Of a DNA stretch of 64,000 bases, positions 35,860 through 46,200 are shown piece after piece (the first letter of the stretch is position 1; every line of letters begins with the position of its first letter). Source of the DNA: Rahnella rivi (GTDB lineage Bacteria; Pseudomonadota; Gammaproteobacteria; Enterobacterales; Enterobacteriaceae); contig NZ_JAFMOX010000058.1 in assembly GCF_019049655.1 (NCBI RefSeq), forward strand, positions 62,001 to 126,000, written 5' to 3'. Under the pieces are notes generated by a model. That model did no database searches. It was not told the origin of the DNA and saw nothing but the letters and a program-made list of their open reading frames with translations. The translations under genes and the position numbers were made by a program.

Positions 35860-36600
35860 ATGAAAATTGATAAGAATTCGTTCACGCCGCTTTATTTGCA
35901 AATTGAGCAGCAACTGACCGAAAAAATCAGCGCAGGCGATATCAAACCTGGTGACCCGATCCCGACGGAAGCCGCGCTGTGTGAGATCTACGGCGTGTCG
36001 CGAATGACGGCGCGTAAAGCGGTGGATTATCTGGTGCGTCAGGGAAGAGTGGCGCGTTTTCGCGGGCGCGGCACCTTTGTGGTCGAGCCGCCACAACAGC
36101 AGAAAATCATTCTGCCCCTCGACCGGCATCTCACCGCCAGCGAAGTGGCGCAGGAAAATAACCAACAGATTGAAAATCAGGTGCTGGAATTTCGCCGCAT
36201 TCCCGCAAGCGAAGAGGTGGCCCGCGAGCTGAACGTGCCTTCAGGCACCGACGTGTATTTCATGATCCGTCTGCGCCTGCTGGGGGACGAACCCTTTGTG
36301 TATGAGCAGTGCTGGATGCTGTGCGACCGCTTCCCGGACATCACCCGTGCCGCCATGACCTCGTCGAAATATGCCTATATCCGCTCGAAAGGCTTTCAGC
36401 CTTCAGGCAGCACCAAGCATATTTCCGCCGAATTGCCCTCCAACGAGATCCGCCTCGCGCTGAACCTGTCACGTGATCAGCCCGTCCTGCACTCGCACGC
36501 CGTGGTGTCCTTCACCGACGGCTCACTGTTTGAAGTCTCCGACGTGTACTACAACCAGAAAAACTACAGCTTCAGCGTCCATGCCAAAGTCAAAATTTAA
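35860..36600 (+). CDS. GntR-family regulator, HutC/UTRA type
   Basis: A 246-residue regulator with a winged helix-turn-helix (LYLQIEQQLTEKISAGDIKP, EAALCEIYGVSRMTARKAVD) and a C-terminal UTRA ligand domain (YFMIRLRLLGDEPFVYEQCW). UTRA regulators often sense phosphosugars. I start at ATG 35860 (MKIDKNSFTPLY), preceded by GGGGG; the frame reaches back to 35794 but would include the operator. It is convergent with the PTS EIICB gene, the 3' ends overlapping by four bases. Both promoters carry TATAC motifs, so it probably represses that PTS and itself. Confidence 0.88.
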   Translation: MKIDKNSFTPLYLQIEQQLTEKISAGDIKPGDPIPTEAALCEIYGVSRMTARKAVDYLVRQGRVARFRGRGTFVVEPPQQQKIILPLDRHLTASEVAQENNQQIENQVLEFRRIPASEEVARELNVPSGTDVYFMIRLRLLGDEPFVYEQCWMLCDRFPDITRAAMTSSKYAYIRSKGFQPSGSTKHISAELPSNEIRLALNLSRDQPVLHSHAVVSFTDGSLFEVSDVYYNQKNYSFSVHAKVKI

Positions 36601-38198
36601 GCGATGCCGGACAGCTCGGCTTTCACCAGATTCGCGACCTGTTCGACCTGCGGCCCGTAAATCACATGTATGTCGGTATCGGTGATCCGCTTCACCCCTG
36701 CCGCACCGGTTTTCATCAATGTGCCATCCTGTACCTGCGACATATCCTTCACTTTCACCCGCAAACGGGTGAAACAGCAATCGACCGCGGTAATATTCCC
36801 TTCACCGCCCAGCCCGATAATAATGTTTTTGGTTTTTTCACCTGTGCCCTGAGCCGGTTTCGCCCGTTCCTCCGCGTCGTTTTCATCTTCACGCCCCGGC
36901 GTTTTCACCTGCATCCGTAAGATGACCCAACGGAAGCTGAAGTAATAAAGCGGCGCATAGATCATCCCGAGGATCAGCGGATACCACCAGTGGGTCCGGC
37001 TGCCGCCGAGCACGCCGAAGATCAGAAAATCGATCGCCCCGCCCTGTACGTTACCAATCATCACATGCAGCATTTGCATCAGCACGAATGACAGGCCGGT
37101 CAGCACCGCGTGCAGGACATACAGCACCGGCGAGACGAAAATAAAACAGAATTCCAGCGGTTCGGTGATGCCGGTGGTAAACGACGCCAGTCCGCCTGCC
37201 AGCATCAGCGCTTTCACCCGGCCTTTATGTTCCGGGCGGGCGCAGTGATACATCGCCAGCGCTGCTGCCGGTAACCCGAACATCATCACCGGAATTTTGC
37301 CCTGCGCCAGGAACCGCGTCGCCTGCTGCGTGACCGCGTCAGAAATCATCCCCGGATTTGCCAGCGCGGCGTTGAAGATATTCAGCGCACCGACGATGCT
37401 TTGATTATCCACCGTGGTCACCCCGCCGATCGGCGTAAAGCGCACGGTTTCGTTGATGATGTGATGGAGGCCGGTCGGGATCAGCAAGCGTTCAGAGGTG
37501 GCATAGATAAAGGTGCCGGCTTCGCCGGTACGCCCGATGAGCTCCCCAACCCACTGGATCCCTTGCGCTATCGTCGGCCAGATAAGCGACATCAGCACAC
37601 CGACGATCGGCAGCACCAGAATAGTGACGATCGGCACAAAACGTCGTCCGCCGAAGAAGGCGATCGCCGTCGGCAACACGATGGTATAAAAGCGGTTATG
37701 CAGCCACATGGTGATTAAGCCGACCAGCACCCCGCCCAGCACGCTCATGTTGTAAGTAAAAATCCCCAGCGTGTTGGTGAATTCGGCAGCGTAGATCATT
37801 GCATCGGTTTCTGTCATTCCTCTGGCGGTCAGCTTCGCGATGCTGATAGTTTCCGGTGTGATATTTTGCGCCAGCAGACTGTAATTAACCCCCACGTGCA
37901 ACCCGACAAAGCCGATCACTGCGGAAAAGGCCGCCGTGGCCTTCTCTGCATTGGCCAGTCCCATCGCGGTTGCGACGGCAAAGAACAGCGGCAGGTTTGC
38001 AAACAGCGCCCCCGATACCTGCCGGATAAACCCGATCACCAGCTGCAATGTTTTCATCTGGGTGAAAGTTTCACCGGTCACCGACGGGTTCTGCAACGCC
38101 GCGGCCAGCCCGAGAAAAATCCCGGCGGCGGCGATCACCGAGATAGGCGTCATCAGGGCTTTACCCAGATCGTGGATCTTGCTGCCAAGTTTCATCAT
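36597..38198 (-). CDS. PTS EIICB, glucose/maltose/alpha-glucoside class
   Basis: A 533-residue PTS permease: an EIIC membrane domain of the glucose superfamily (about 1-420; ERLLIPTGLHHIINET, TGITEPLEFCFIFVSPVLY) fused to an EIIB domain whose phosphorylated cysteine is probably Cys475 in VDCCFTRLRVKV (usual pattern C-x-T-R-L-R). No EIIA domain is attached, so it should borrow one such as Crr, as MalX and GlvC-type permeases do. No hydrolase or phosphoglucosidase gene is beside it, so the sugar is unknown. Start ATG 38198 has a GAGGGG ribosome site. Confidence 0.9.
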   Translation of the reverse strand: MMKLGSKIHDLGKALMTPISVIAAAGIFLGLAAALQNPSVTGETFTQMKTLQLVIGFIRQVSGALFANLPLFFAVATAMGLANAEKATAAFSAVIGFVGLHVGVNYSLLAQNITPETISIAKLTARGMTETDAMIYAAEFTNTLGIFTYNMSVLGGVLVGLITMWLHNRFYTIVLPTAIAFFGGRRFVPIVTILVLPIVGVLMSLIWPTIAQGIQWVGELIGRTGEAGTFIYATSERLLIPTGLHHIINETVRFTPIGGVTTVDNQSIVGALNIFNAALANPGMISDAVTQQATRFLAQGKIPVMMFGLPAAALAMYHCARPEHKGRVKALMLAGGLASFTTGITEPLEFCFIFVSPVLYVLHAVLTGLSFVLMQMLHVMIGNVQGGAIDFLIFGVLGGSRTHWWYPLILGMIYAPLYYFSFRWVILRMQVKTPGREDENDAEERAKPAQGTGEKTKNIIIGLGGEGNITAVDCCFTRLRVKVKDMSQVQDGTLMKTGAAGVKRITDTDIHVIYGPQVEQVANLVKAELSGIA

Positions 38199-38554
38199 CT
38201 GTATCCCCTCTGTTCACTGGCGAAAAAATGCGCTTTCATTGAGTTAAGTCATAGAATGTATAGTTGTATAGACATAGAGGCCAGCTTTATGAAAGGGATC
38301 ACAGTTTTACGGGGAGAGGACAACGGTTGTAAATCTGTTTGTTATTTAAGAAGGCTCGCCGGAGCTGCTCTTATGAGTCCCCCGTCTGCCTTTGTGCTCG
38401 TCAAAATCTCATCCTGATTATTTTGCGCCCGCCGTCACTCTTCGTAAGTCGCTCTTTATGTTAAAATTGTTAAAACATTGAGACATTTTTAAGCGCATGA
38501 CCTTTGCCGCGCGGCTTCCGTGCGGGTTGATGAAGTACATTTTAAGGAAACAAT
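38199..38554. other. Divergent intergenic region, no gene seen
   Basis: This 356-bp gap separates the PTS EIICB (-) and spermidine-dehydrogenase-like (+) genes. It holds TATAC repeats near the PTS side and an AAGGA ribosome site before 38555. A small open frame crossing the PTS start is not supported by a ribosome site or by similarity. No RNA gene is recognised. Confidence 0.6.
38257..38274. promoter_or_regulatory. Likely GntR/UTRA operator before the PTS gene
   Basis: TGTATAGTTGTATAGACA contains two direct copies of TGTATAG; on the other strand these read CTATACA, the half-site also present at 35813-35820. It lies about 60 bases before the PTS start codon, supporting control by the convergent GntR regulator. 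Confidence 0.5.
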
Positions 38555-40465
38555 ATGGGTATCACTCGTCGTGATTTTTTAAACGGTGTGGCGATCACAG
38601 TCACTGCCGGAATGACTCCGTTTGAGGCGCTGAAGGCGTCGCCGCAAACGGCGGCTCAGACGTTGTATTACCCGCCTTCCCTGACCGGGTTACGCGGAAA
38701 TCATCAGGGTTCTTACGAGGCGGCGCACATTCTTGGGCGCGAAGGCAAAAAGGTCGATCCGTCCAGTTTACCGGTGGAAGATGAATTCGATCTGGTCGTC
38801 GTCGGTGCCGGGATCAGCGGTCTGGCGGCCGCCTGTTTCTGGCAGGAAAAACACGGAAAGCAGCAGCGTATTTTGTTGCTGGATAACCATGATGATTTTG
38901 GCGGGCACGCCAAGCGTAATGAATTCCATGTTGAAGACAAAACCCTGCTCGGCTATGGCGGCAGTGAATCCTTCCAGTCGCCACGCACCAATTTCAGCCC
39001 GGTGGCGATGGGTCTGCTGAAAACGCTCAATGTCGATATTGAAACCATGGCGAAAGACTTCGACACCACGTTTTACCCGGATCTGCATCTCAGCCGTGGC
39101 GTGTACTTTGACCGTAAAAACTTCGGCGTCGACAAAATTGTCAGCGGTGACCCTGGCCGGGCGGTGGCCGATGACATTCCGCCAGATCGCCTCAACGGGC
39201 GCGATATCCGCGATTTCATCAGCGATTTTCCGCTGCCCGAATCCGACCGTGCGGCCCTGATCGCCCTGCATACCGACCCCAAAGATTATCTGCAGGGGAT
39301 GAGTCAGGAAGAGAAAGTCGCGTGGGTGGACGGCCACAGCTACACGCAGTTCCTGCACGAGAAAGTCGGGCTGAGCGAAATGGCGATCCGCTATTTTCAA
39401 CAGCGCACCAATGATTTTCAGGCGGTGGGCATTGATGCCACCTCGTGCAGTGATGCCCGCATCTGCGCCCTGCCGGGGCTGGAAAATATGGGATTGCCGC
39501 CGCTGGATGCCGAATCGCTGGAAGATCTCGATCAGCCGTACATTTTCCATTTCCCGGACGGTAACGCCGGGTTAGCGCGCCTGATGGTCCGTCATCTGAT
39601 CCCACAGGTCGCGCCGGGCAATACCATGGAAGATATCGTGCTGGCGAAATTCGATTACAGCCAGCTGGATCGCGACGGGCAACCGGTGCGCCTGCGTCTG
39701 AACAGCACCGGTATGCACGTCGCCAACGTTGAGCATGAAGGCAAACCGGCGGTGGACGTGACCTACATGACCGGCTCGCAGCTGCACCGCGTCCGTGCCG
39801 GTCAGGCGGTGATGGCCGGGTACAATATGATGATCCCGTATCTGGTCCCGGAAATTGCCGACGCGCAAAAAGCCGCGCTGAAAGAGAATGTTAAAGCGCC
39901 GCTGGTGTACACCAAAGTGGTGATCCGCAACTGGCAGCCGTTTATCAAACTGGGCGTCCACGAAATTTACTCCCCCGGCGCGCCATACAGCCGCGTGAAG
40001 CTCGATTACCCGGTGGACATGGGCGGATATCAGCATCCGCGCGATCCGAATCAGCCCATTGGCCTGCACATGGTGTATGTGCCCACTCTGCCCGGCAGCG
40101 GCCTCAGCCCGCGCGAGCAGTCACGCAAAGGTCGTGCGTTGTTACTCGGCACCTCCTTCGACGCGCACGAAAAAATGATCCGCGATCAGTTACAGGGCAT
40201 GTTGGGTGAAGCCGGTTTTGACCATCAGCGCGACATCATGGCGATCACCGTTAACCGCTGGTCGCACGGCTATTCCTACTTCCTCAGCGGAATGTTCGAT
40301 GACGAAGAACAGTCGCAGAAAACCATCCAGCTCGCCCGTCAGCCGGTCGGGCGTATCACCATTGCCAACTCAGATTCCGACTGGAGCCCGTACGCCAACT
40401 CGGCGGTGGACCAGGCGTGGCGCGCAGTGAACGAACTGACGGCGATGAAAAAGGTGAATGCATGA
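38555..40465 (+). CDS. Tat-exported flavoprotein, spermidine dehydrogenase-like
   Basis: A 636-residue FAD oxidoreductase. The N-terminus MGITRRDFLNGVAI is a twin-arginine signal, so it folds with cofactor before export. The FAD-binding motif DLVVVGAGISGLAAACFW is near residue 80, and GGHAKRNEF follows. The overall architecture matches spermidine dehydrogenase (SpdH) of Citrobacter freundii and Pseudomonas, a periplasmic enzyme that oxidises spermidine to diaminopropane and an aldehyde; the substrate here is inferred. Its stop overlaps the start of a cytochrome c gene (ATGA), so electrons probably go to that cytochrome and on to the quinone pool or oxidase. AAGGA precedes the start. Confidence 0.85.
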   Translation: MGITRRDFLNGVAITVTAGMTPFEALKASPQTAAQTLYYPPSLTGLRGNHQGSYEAAHILGREGKKVDPSSLPVEDEFDLVVVGAGISGLAAACFWQEKHGKQQRILLLDNHDDFGGHAKRNEFHVEDKTLLGYGGSESFQSPRTNFSPVAMGLLKTLNVDIETMAKDFDTTFYPDLHLSRGVYFDRKNFGVDKIVSGDPGRAVADDIPPDRLNGRDIRDFISDFPLPESDRAALIALHTDPKDYLQGMSQEEKVAWVDGHSYTQFLHEKVGLSEMAIRYFQQRTNDFQAVGIDATSCSDARICALPGLENMGLPPLDAESLEDLDQPYIFHFPDGNAGLARLMVRHLIPQVAPGNTMEDIVLAKFDYSQLDRDGQPVRLRLNSTGMHVANVEHEGKPAVDVTYMTGSQLHRVRAGQAVMAGYNMMIPYLVPEIADAQKAALKENVKAPLVYTKVVIRNWQPFIKLGVHEIYSPGAPYSRVKLDYPVDMGGYQHPRDPNQPIGLHMVYVPTLPGSGLSPREQSRKGRALLLGTSFDAHEKMIRDQLQGMLGEAGFDHQRDIMAITVNRWSHGYSYFLSGMFDDEEQSQKTIQLARQPVGRITIANSDSDWSPYANSAVDQAWRAVNELTAMKKVNA

Positions 40466-41640
40466 AACAGCTGATGATTTTCGCCACGCTGATGGCAACG
40501 GCGGGCTCTGCCATGGCGATGTCCGAGGGAGAATATGTTGCTAAATCAGCCGATTGCGCGGCCTGCCACACCTCGTCACAGGGCGCAGATCTCGCCGGTG
40601 GCGTGCGTTTCGCGACGCCGCTGGGAGAGATTTACTCAACCAATATCACCCCGGATGTGAAAAATGGCATCGGCGGCTACAGCTTTGAAGCGTTCGACAA
40701 AGCGATGCGCGAGGGGATTGCCAATGACGGTCACCCGCTGTACCCGGCAATGCCGTACACCTCTTACGTCAAAATGAGCGACAAGGATATGCGCGCGCTG
40801 TATGACTACCTGATGAAAGAGGTGAAGCCGCAGGCGGTTGCCAATCGCGATAACGACATCAGCTGGCCGATGTCGATCCGCTGGCCGCTACACGTATGGA
40901 ACAGCATTTTTCTGGAGGAAGGCGAATATAAACCTCAGGCCGATCAGAGCGCGCAATGGAACCGGGGCGCGTATCTGGTACAGGGCGCCGGACACTGCGG
41001 AGCCTGTCACACGCCGCGCGGCTGGGCGCAGCAGGAAAAAGCCGTCGATCAGCAGAGCACCGCGTTTCTCAGCGGCGGCGAACTGGATGGCTGGTCCGCC
41101 CCTTCATTGCGCGGCCTGAAGATCAGCCAGCCGGAGCTGGTGACCTTGCTGAAAACCGGTCGCAACGCGCATGACGCCGTCAGCGGGCCGATGGGCGAGG
41201 TGATCACCAACAGCACACAGTTTATGACGGAGGAAGATCTCAACAGCATGGCGGTGTATTTGCTGAGCCTGAAGTCAGATGCGCAGGAGAAACCGGGGAA
41301 ACTGGCGGCAGTCACTTCCGGCGGGCAGCAGACGTTTATGCGTTATTGCTCGACCTGTCACGGCGTGAAGGGCGACGGGAATGCCTCTGCTATTCCGGCG
41401 CTGGCGGGCAATCTGACGGTAAACGCTGATAATCCGCAAACCCTGCTGCGTGTGATTTTGAACGGCGGCCAGACGCCGGTTACCGCCGCGCACATGTCCA
41501 ACACCATGCCAGGCTACGGCTGGACGCTGACCGACCAGCAGACCGCAGAGTTAACCAACACCCTGCGCGCCAGCTGGGGAAATCAGGCCCGCGAAGTGAC
41601 CGCCGGTGATGTGGCTAAGGCGCGAAAAGCTGGGAAGTAA
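40462..41640 (+). CDS. Exported tri-haem cytochrome c subunit
   Basis: A 392-residue periplasmic cytochrome c with a Sec signal (MKQLMIFATLMATAGSAMA) and three haem sites: CAACH (residues 32-36), CGACH (about 180) and CSTCH (about 300). The layout is that of the tri-haem subunits of gluconate, sorbitol and alcohol dehydrogenases (FATPLGEIYSTNITPD, GGYSFEAFDKAMREGI). I start at ATG 40462, overlapping the stop of the flavoprotein gene; the frame runs further up inside that gene. It should accept electrons from the flavoprotein. Followed by a strong terminator, so the two genes form an operon. Confidence 0.93.
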   Translation: MKQLMIFATLMATAGSAMAMSEGEYVAKSADCAACHTSSQGADLAGGVRFATPLGEIYSTNITPDVKNGIGGYSFEAFDKAMREGIANDGHPLYPAMPYTSYVKMSDKDMRALYDYLMKEVKPQAVANRDNDISWPMSIRWPLHVWNSIFLEEGEYKPQADQSAQWNRGAYLVQGAGHCGACHTPRGWAQQEKAVDQQSTAFLSGGELDGWSAPSLRGLKISQPELVTLLKTGRNAHDAVSGPMGEVITNSTQFMTEEDLNSMAVYLLSLKSDAQEKPGKLAAVTSGGQQTFMRYCSTCHGVKGDGNASAIPALAGNLTVNADNPQTLLRVILNGGQTPVTAAHMSNTMPGYGWTLTDQQTAELTNTLRASWGNQAREVTAGDVAKARKAGK

Positions 41641-41644
41641 CTGG

Positions 41645-41678
41645 AAAAGCTCCTTCCTTCTGAAGGAAGGAGCTTTTT
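41645..41678 (+). terminator. Rho-independent terminator after the cytochrome c gene
   Basis: AAAGCTCCTTCCTTC pairs with GAAGGAAGGAGCTTT around a one-to-three base loop and runs into T's, starting five bases after the stop codon. The remaining gap to the efflux operon (41679-41828) shows nothing else. Confidence 0.92.
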
Positions 41679-41828
41679 AGCGCATTCGTCTATCTGTTTT
41701 TCATCCACACAGGTTACGCTTATTCATTGTCATGCCCACATCACCGTTTTCCGGGTCTTTAATAAGAGAACGTCTCTGCTCAGAAACCTGATAAATCAGC
41801 CTGTGATGCAGAGATCATTCAAACGCTC

Positions 41829-43289
41829 CTATTTCCCCACATCCCCGTTCCATCCACCGCCCAGGGCGGCGATCAGCTTCACGCTGGTGACCATCTGCGT
41901 GCTGACCAGTGATAAAACGCTTTGCTGCTGAGTCAGGCTGGTGTTTTCGGTGCTGGCGACGTCGAGATAATCGATCATCCCGGCTTCATACTGGTTGTAG
42001 GTGACGCGGGCGGATTCTTTGGCGGAATCGGCGGCGTTCTGGCGGGCAATCAGTTCGTTATCCAGCGTATGCAGTTCCACCAGATAATCTTCCACTTCCT
42101 GCATCGCGGTTAACACACTCTGGCGATAACCGGCCACGTCGGCGTCATACGCGGCTTCGGCCTGGGCAACTTTGCCACGGGTGGAACCGAAATCCAGCAC
42201 GGTCTGGCTCAGTTCAGGGCCCAAAGACCAGACGCGGTTTGGCAGGGAGAACAGGTTGTGGAACGCGGAGCTGGCAAACCCGCCGCTGGCGCTTAACGTC
42301 AGATCCGGGTAATACGCGGCGGTGGCGACACCGACCGCGGCATTGGACGAGGCCATGGTGCGCTCGGCGGCGGCAATATCCGGGCGGCGTTGCAACAGTT
42401 GCGAAGGCAGCGCATCAGGCACCTGCGGCAGCGTCAGTTTGACGTCGCGCGCGGCGAGGCTGAACTGCGCAGGCGGTTTTCCGATCAGCACGGCGATGGC
42501 GTGTTCCAGCTGGGCACGTTGCCATTGCAGGTCGAGCGCCGAGGCTTTGGTACTTTCCAGCTGCGTTTGCGCCTGTGCCAGCGTGGCCCGTGAGGTGTTG
42601 CCACCGGCATATTGATTCTCAATCACCGTCAGGTAACGCTGATAGGCGTCGATGCTGCGCTGGTACAGCGCGATTTGCTGATCCATCACGCGCAGCTGGA
42701 AGTAATCCTGCGCCAGTTCGGACTGCGCGCTGAGCGTGGCATCGGCCAGATCGGCCTTGCTGGCCTGCGCGCTGGCATCCTGTTCTTCCGCTGAGCGGCG
42801 CAGCTTGCCCCACAAATCCAGTTCCCAGCTGGCACTCAGTTCTGCCGACTGTTTTTTGGTGACGGACGAAGAGGTCCCGCTGCGCGTGCTGCCTGCGCTG
42901 GCGTCTACCGACGGATAGAGATCTGAACGCGCCTGGGTGACTAACGCCTGCGCCTGACGGTACTGCGCAGCGTACTGCGCCACGTTCTGGTTGGAAATCT
43001 GCACCTGACTCAGTAATGACGACAGCTCAGGATCCTGATAGACCGTCCACCAGTCGCCTTTGCTCTGGTTATCTTTCGGGATCGCCGCCGTCCAGCCTTT
43101 GGCTTCTTTAAACGCCGTGGGCATCGCAACGTCTGGCCGCTGGTAATCCGGCCCGACGGTACAGGCGCTGACAAGTATCGCCAGCGCCAGTGGAACAAGA
43201 CGGAACGCCATAGAACGTGGTTTTTGCAGAGTCATCAGATTCGCTTCAGGGTTATTCGTTTTAACGTTAAGGGAGTGATGTTCAGTCAT
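41829..43289 (-). CDS. RND outer-membrane factor, OprM/NodT lipoprotein
   Basis: A 486-residue outer-membrane channel of the TolC/OprM class. After a short leader the signal MAFRLVPLALAILVSAC has a lipobox at LVSAC, followed by TVGPDYQRPDV, the standard NodT-family N-terminus. Two OEP repeats and long coiled coils follow. The start at 43289 overlaps the mdtC stop by eight bases; ATG 43235 or 43211 would give a shorter, more ordinary signal peptide. It is the fourth gene of the mdtABC unit and should form a complete tripartite pump with it. E. coli mdtABC has mdtD-baeSR here instead and uses TolC. Confidence 0.92.
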   Translation of the reverse strand: MTEHHSLNVKTNNPEANLMTLQKPRSMAFRLVPLALAILVSACTVGPDYQRPDVAMPTAFKEAKGWTAAIPKDNQSKGDWWTVYQDPELSSLLSQVQISNQNVAQYAAQYRQAQALVTQARSDLYPSVDASAGSTRSGTSSSVTKKQSAELSASWELDLWGKLRRSAEEQDASAQASKADLADATLSAQSELAQDYFQLRVMDQQIALYQRSIDAYQRYLTVIENQYAGGNTSRATLAQAQTQLESTKASALDLQWQRAQLEHAIAVLIGKPPAQFSLAARDVKLTLPQVPDALPSQLLQRRPDIAAAERTMASSNAAVGVATAAYYPDLTLSASGGFASSAFHNLFSLPNRVWSLGPELSQTVLDFGSTRGKVAQAEAAYDADVAGYRQSVLTAMQEVEDYLVELHTLDNELIARQNAADSAKESARVTYNQYEAGMIDYLDVASTENTSLTQQQSVLSLVSTQMVTSVKLIAALGGGWNGDVGK

Positions 43290-46200
43290 GTGAACGGGCC
43301 TCCGGCGGCGTTGTGTGCGGGCGCAGGCGGGCCCATAAACGGTGCGTGGCGCGACTGGCGCGATCCATATACAGATAGACCACCGGCGTGGTGAATAACG
43401 TCAGGATCTGGCTCAGTGCCAGCCCGCCCGCGATCGCCAGCCCCAGCGGGCTGCGCAGATCGGCATCACCGCCGCTGCCGAGCGCCAGTGGCAGCGCCCC
43501 GAAGAACGCGGCCAGCGTGGTCATCAGGATCGGGCGAAAACGCATCAGACAGGCCTGAGTGATCGCCTGCTGCGGCGTGAGGCCGAGCCGTCGTTCGGCG
43601 TCGAGGGCAAAGTCGATCATCATGATCGCATTCTTCTTCACAATGCCGATCAACAGCAGGATCCCGATCAGGGCGATCACCGTCAGTTGCGTGCCGGTCA
43701 TCAGCATCAGCAGCAGCGCCCCCAGCCCGGCAGACGGCAGCGTGGAGAGAATGGTCAGCGGGTGAATATAGCTTTCATACAGCACGCCGAGCACGATATA
43801 CACGGCGGCCAGCGCGGCGAGGATCAGCCACGGCATCGATTTACTCAGGGCTTCAAATGCCTGCGCGGTACCGGCATAACTGCCCTGAATGGTGTCCGGT
43901 AAACCGATTTTCGCCATCGCGGTTTTCAGCGCGGCCTGTGCCTGTTCCAGCGCGTAACCATCGGCCAGATTGAAGGCGATGGTGGTGGTCGCCGTTTGCC
44001 CCTGATGCGCCACCGACAGCGGCGCGTTGGCACCGCTGAAAGAGGTAAACGCCGAAAGCGGGATCTGCTTACCGGCATCGGTCACCACATACAGCTGATT
44101 AAGCACATCGGGATTGCCGGTGTAATCCGAGGTCAGATTCATCACCACGTGATACTGGTTCAGCGTTTTGTAGATCGTCGCGATCTGCCGCTGGCTGAAG
44201 GCATTATTGAGCAGCGTGTCGATCATTTTAACGTTCACGCCGAGCTGCGTGGCGCGATCGCGATCGATGTTAAGCATCACTTCCTGCCCGCCGGTCTGCG
44301 AATCGGAATCCACGCCGGTCAGCTCCGGTAAAGCGGCCAGCGCGGCTTTCACTTTCGGCGCCCACTCGCGCAACAGGGAAAGATCGTCCGCCTGTAAGCT
44401 GTACTGATATTGGGCATTCGCGCTGCGCCCGCCGATATGCAAATCCTGTGCAGCCATCAGGAACAGCTGCGAGCCCGGCACTTTGGCCGTCGCCATCATC
44501 AGACGGTTGGCGACCTGATTGGCGTTGGCGGTGCGTTTGTCGAAATCCTTCAGGCGCACGAAGAAAGTCGCGGTATTGCGCGATCCAAATCCGCCGCTGC
44601 CCGCCGAGCTCATCACCGCCTCGACCGCCGGATCGTCCTGAATGATCTTGCTGTATTTCAGCACCTGCGGCTGGATCGACTGGAACGACGTGTTCTGATC
44701 CGCACGCAGCATCCCCATCAGCATGCCGGTGTCCTGATCCGGGAAGAAGCCCTTTTCCACCACGGTGTAGAGATAAAAGTTGAGCAGCACGGTCAGGAAC
44801 AGCCCGACCAGCGTGATCAGCTGATGGCGCATTATCCAGCCGAGCGCTGCCGAATAGGCAGCCAGCAAGTTATTCAGCCCGCGTTCGATCATGCGGTAAA
44901 TACGTGGCTGACGTTTTTCCACCGGCGGTTTACGTTTCAGGAAACGTGCGCACAGCATAGGCGTCAGGCTGAGCGACACCAGCATGGAGATAATCAGCGA
45001 CACGCTGAGCGTCACCGCGAATTCGCGGAACAGACGCCCGACGATGCTGCCCATCAGCAGGATCGGAATAAAGACGGCGATAAGCGACAGCGTCATCGAC
45101 AGCACGGTGAAACTGACTTCCTGCGCGCCTTTGATCGCCGCACGCACCGGCCCCATGCCTTCTTCGATGTGCCGCGTGATGTTTTCGAGTACCACGATGG
45201 CGTCATCGACCACAAAACCGGTGGCGATAATCAGCGCCATCAGCGAGAGGTTATCCAGGCTGTAGCCGAGCAAATACATCACCGCGCAGGTGCCGATCAA
45301 CGAAACCGGCAGCGCCAGCGCGGGGATCAACACCGCGCGCCAGTTACGCAGGAACACAAACACCACCGCGATCACCAGCAGCGTGGCTTCCAGCAGGGTC
45401 ATTTCAGTATCACGCAAAGAGGCCGACACGTTCGGCGAGCGGTCGAGCGCCAGGTTGAGCTGCACATCGCCCGGCAGACTTTCTTTCATCAGCGGCAGTG
45501 CCGCTTTAATCGCCTCGATGGTTTCCAGCATGTTGGCGCCAGCCTGACGGGTCACACCAATCATCACCGACGGCGTGCTGTTGTAATAGCCGACGTTGTA
45601 TTTGTCTTCCACCGAATCGTAAACGTTGGCCACGTCGCTGAGACGGATCGCCGCCCCGTTGATGTAGGTGATGATCAGCGTTTTATACTGCGCCGCGGTG
45701 CTTTGCTGGCCGTTGCCTTCAATCATCCACGACTGGTTCGAGCCTTGCAGTAAGCCCTTGGGCAGGTTACTGGTGCTGTTGGCGATCGCCGAACGGATGG
45801 TGTCGAGAGAAATGCCGTAGGAGGTGACGGCTTCCGGGCGTAAATCAATGCGCACGCCCGGCAATGCGGAGCCGACCAGAGAAACCTGCCCGACGCCGTT
45901 CACCTGCGCGATTTTCTGTTGCAGCTGGCTGGAAGCGATGTCATAGAGTTCGCCTTTGCTGCGGGTAGCAGACGTCAGCGCCAGCATGATGATCGGCGCA
46001 TCCGACGGGTTAGCTTTACGGTAGGTCGGCAGCGACGGCATGCTGCTTGGCAGCAGCGCACGGGACGCGTTGATCGCTGCCTGCACGTCGCGCGCCGCGC
46101 CGTTGATGTCGCGATCTAAATCGAATTGCAGGATGACGCTGGTGGAGCTTTGCGAGCTGCGCGAGGTCATTTCGCTCACCCCGGCGATTTGCCCGAGCGC

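Noticed and set aside
44410..45753. 447-residue plus-strand open frame opposite mdtC
   Set aside because: Antisense to a well-conserved pump gene; composition extreme in Arg, His and Gln; no start signal.
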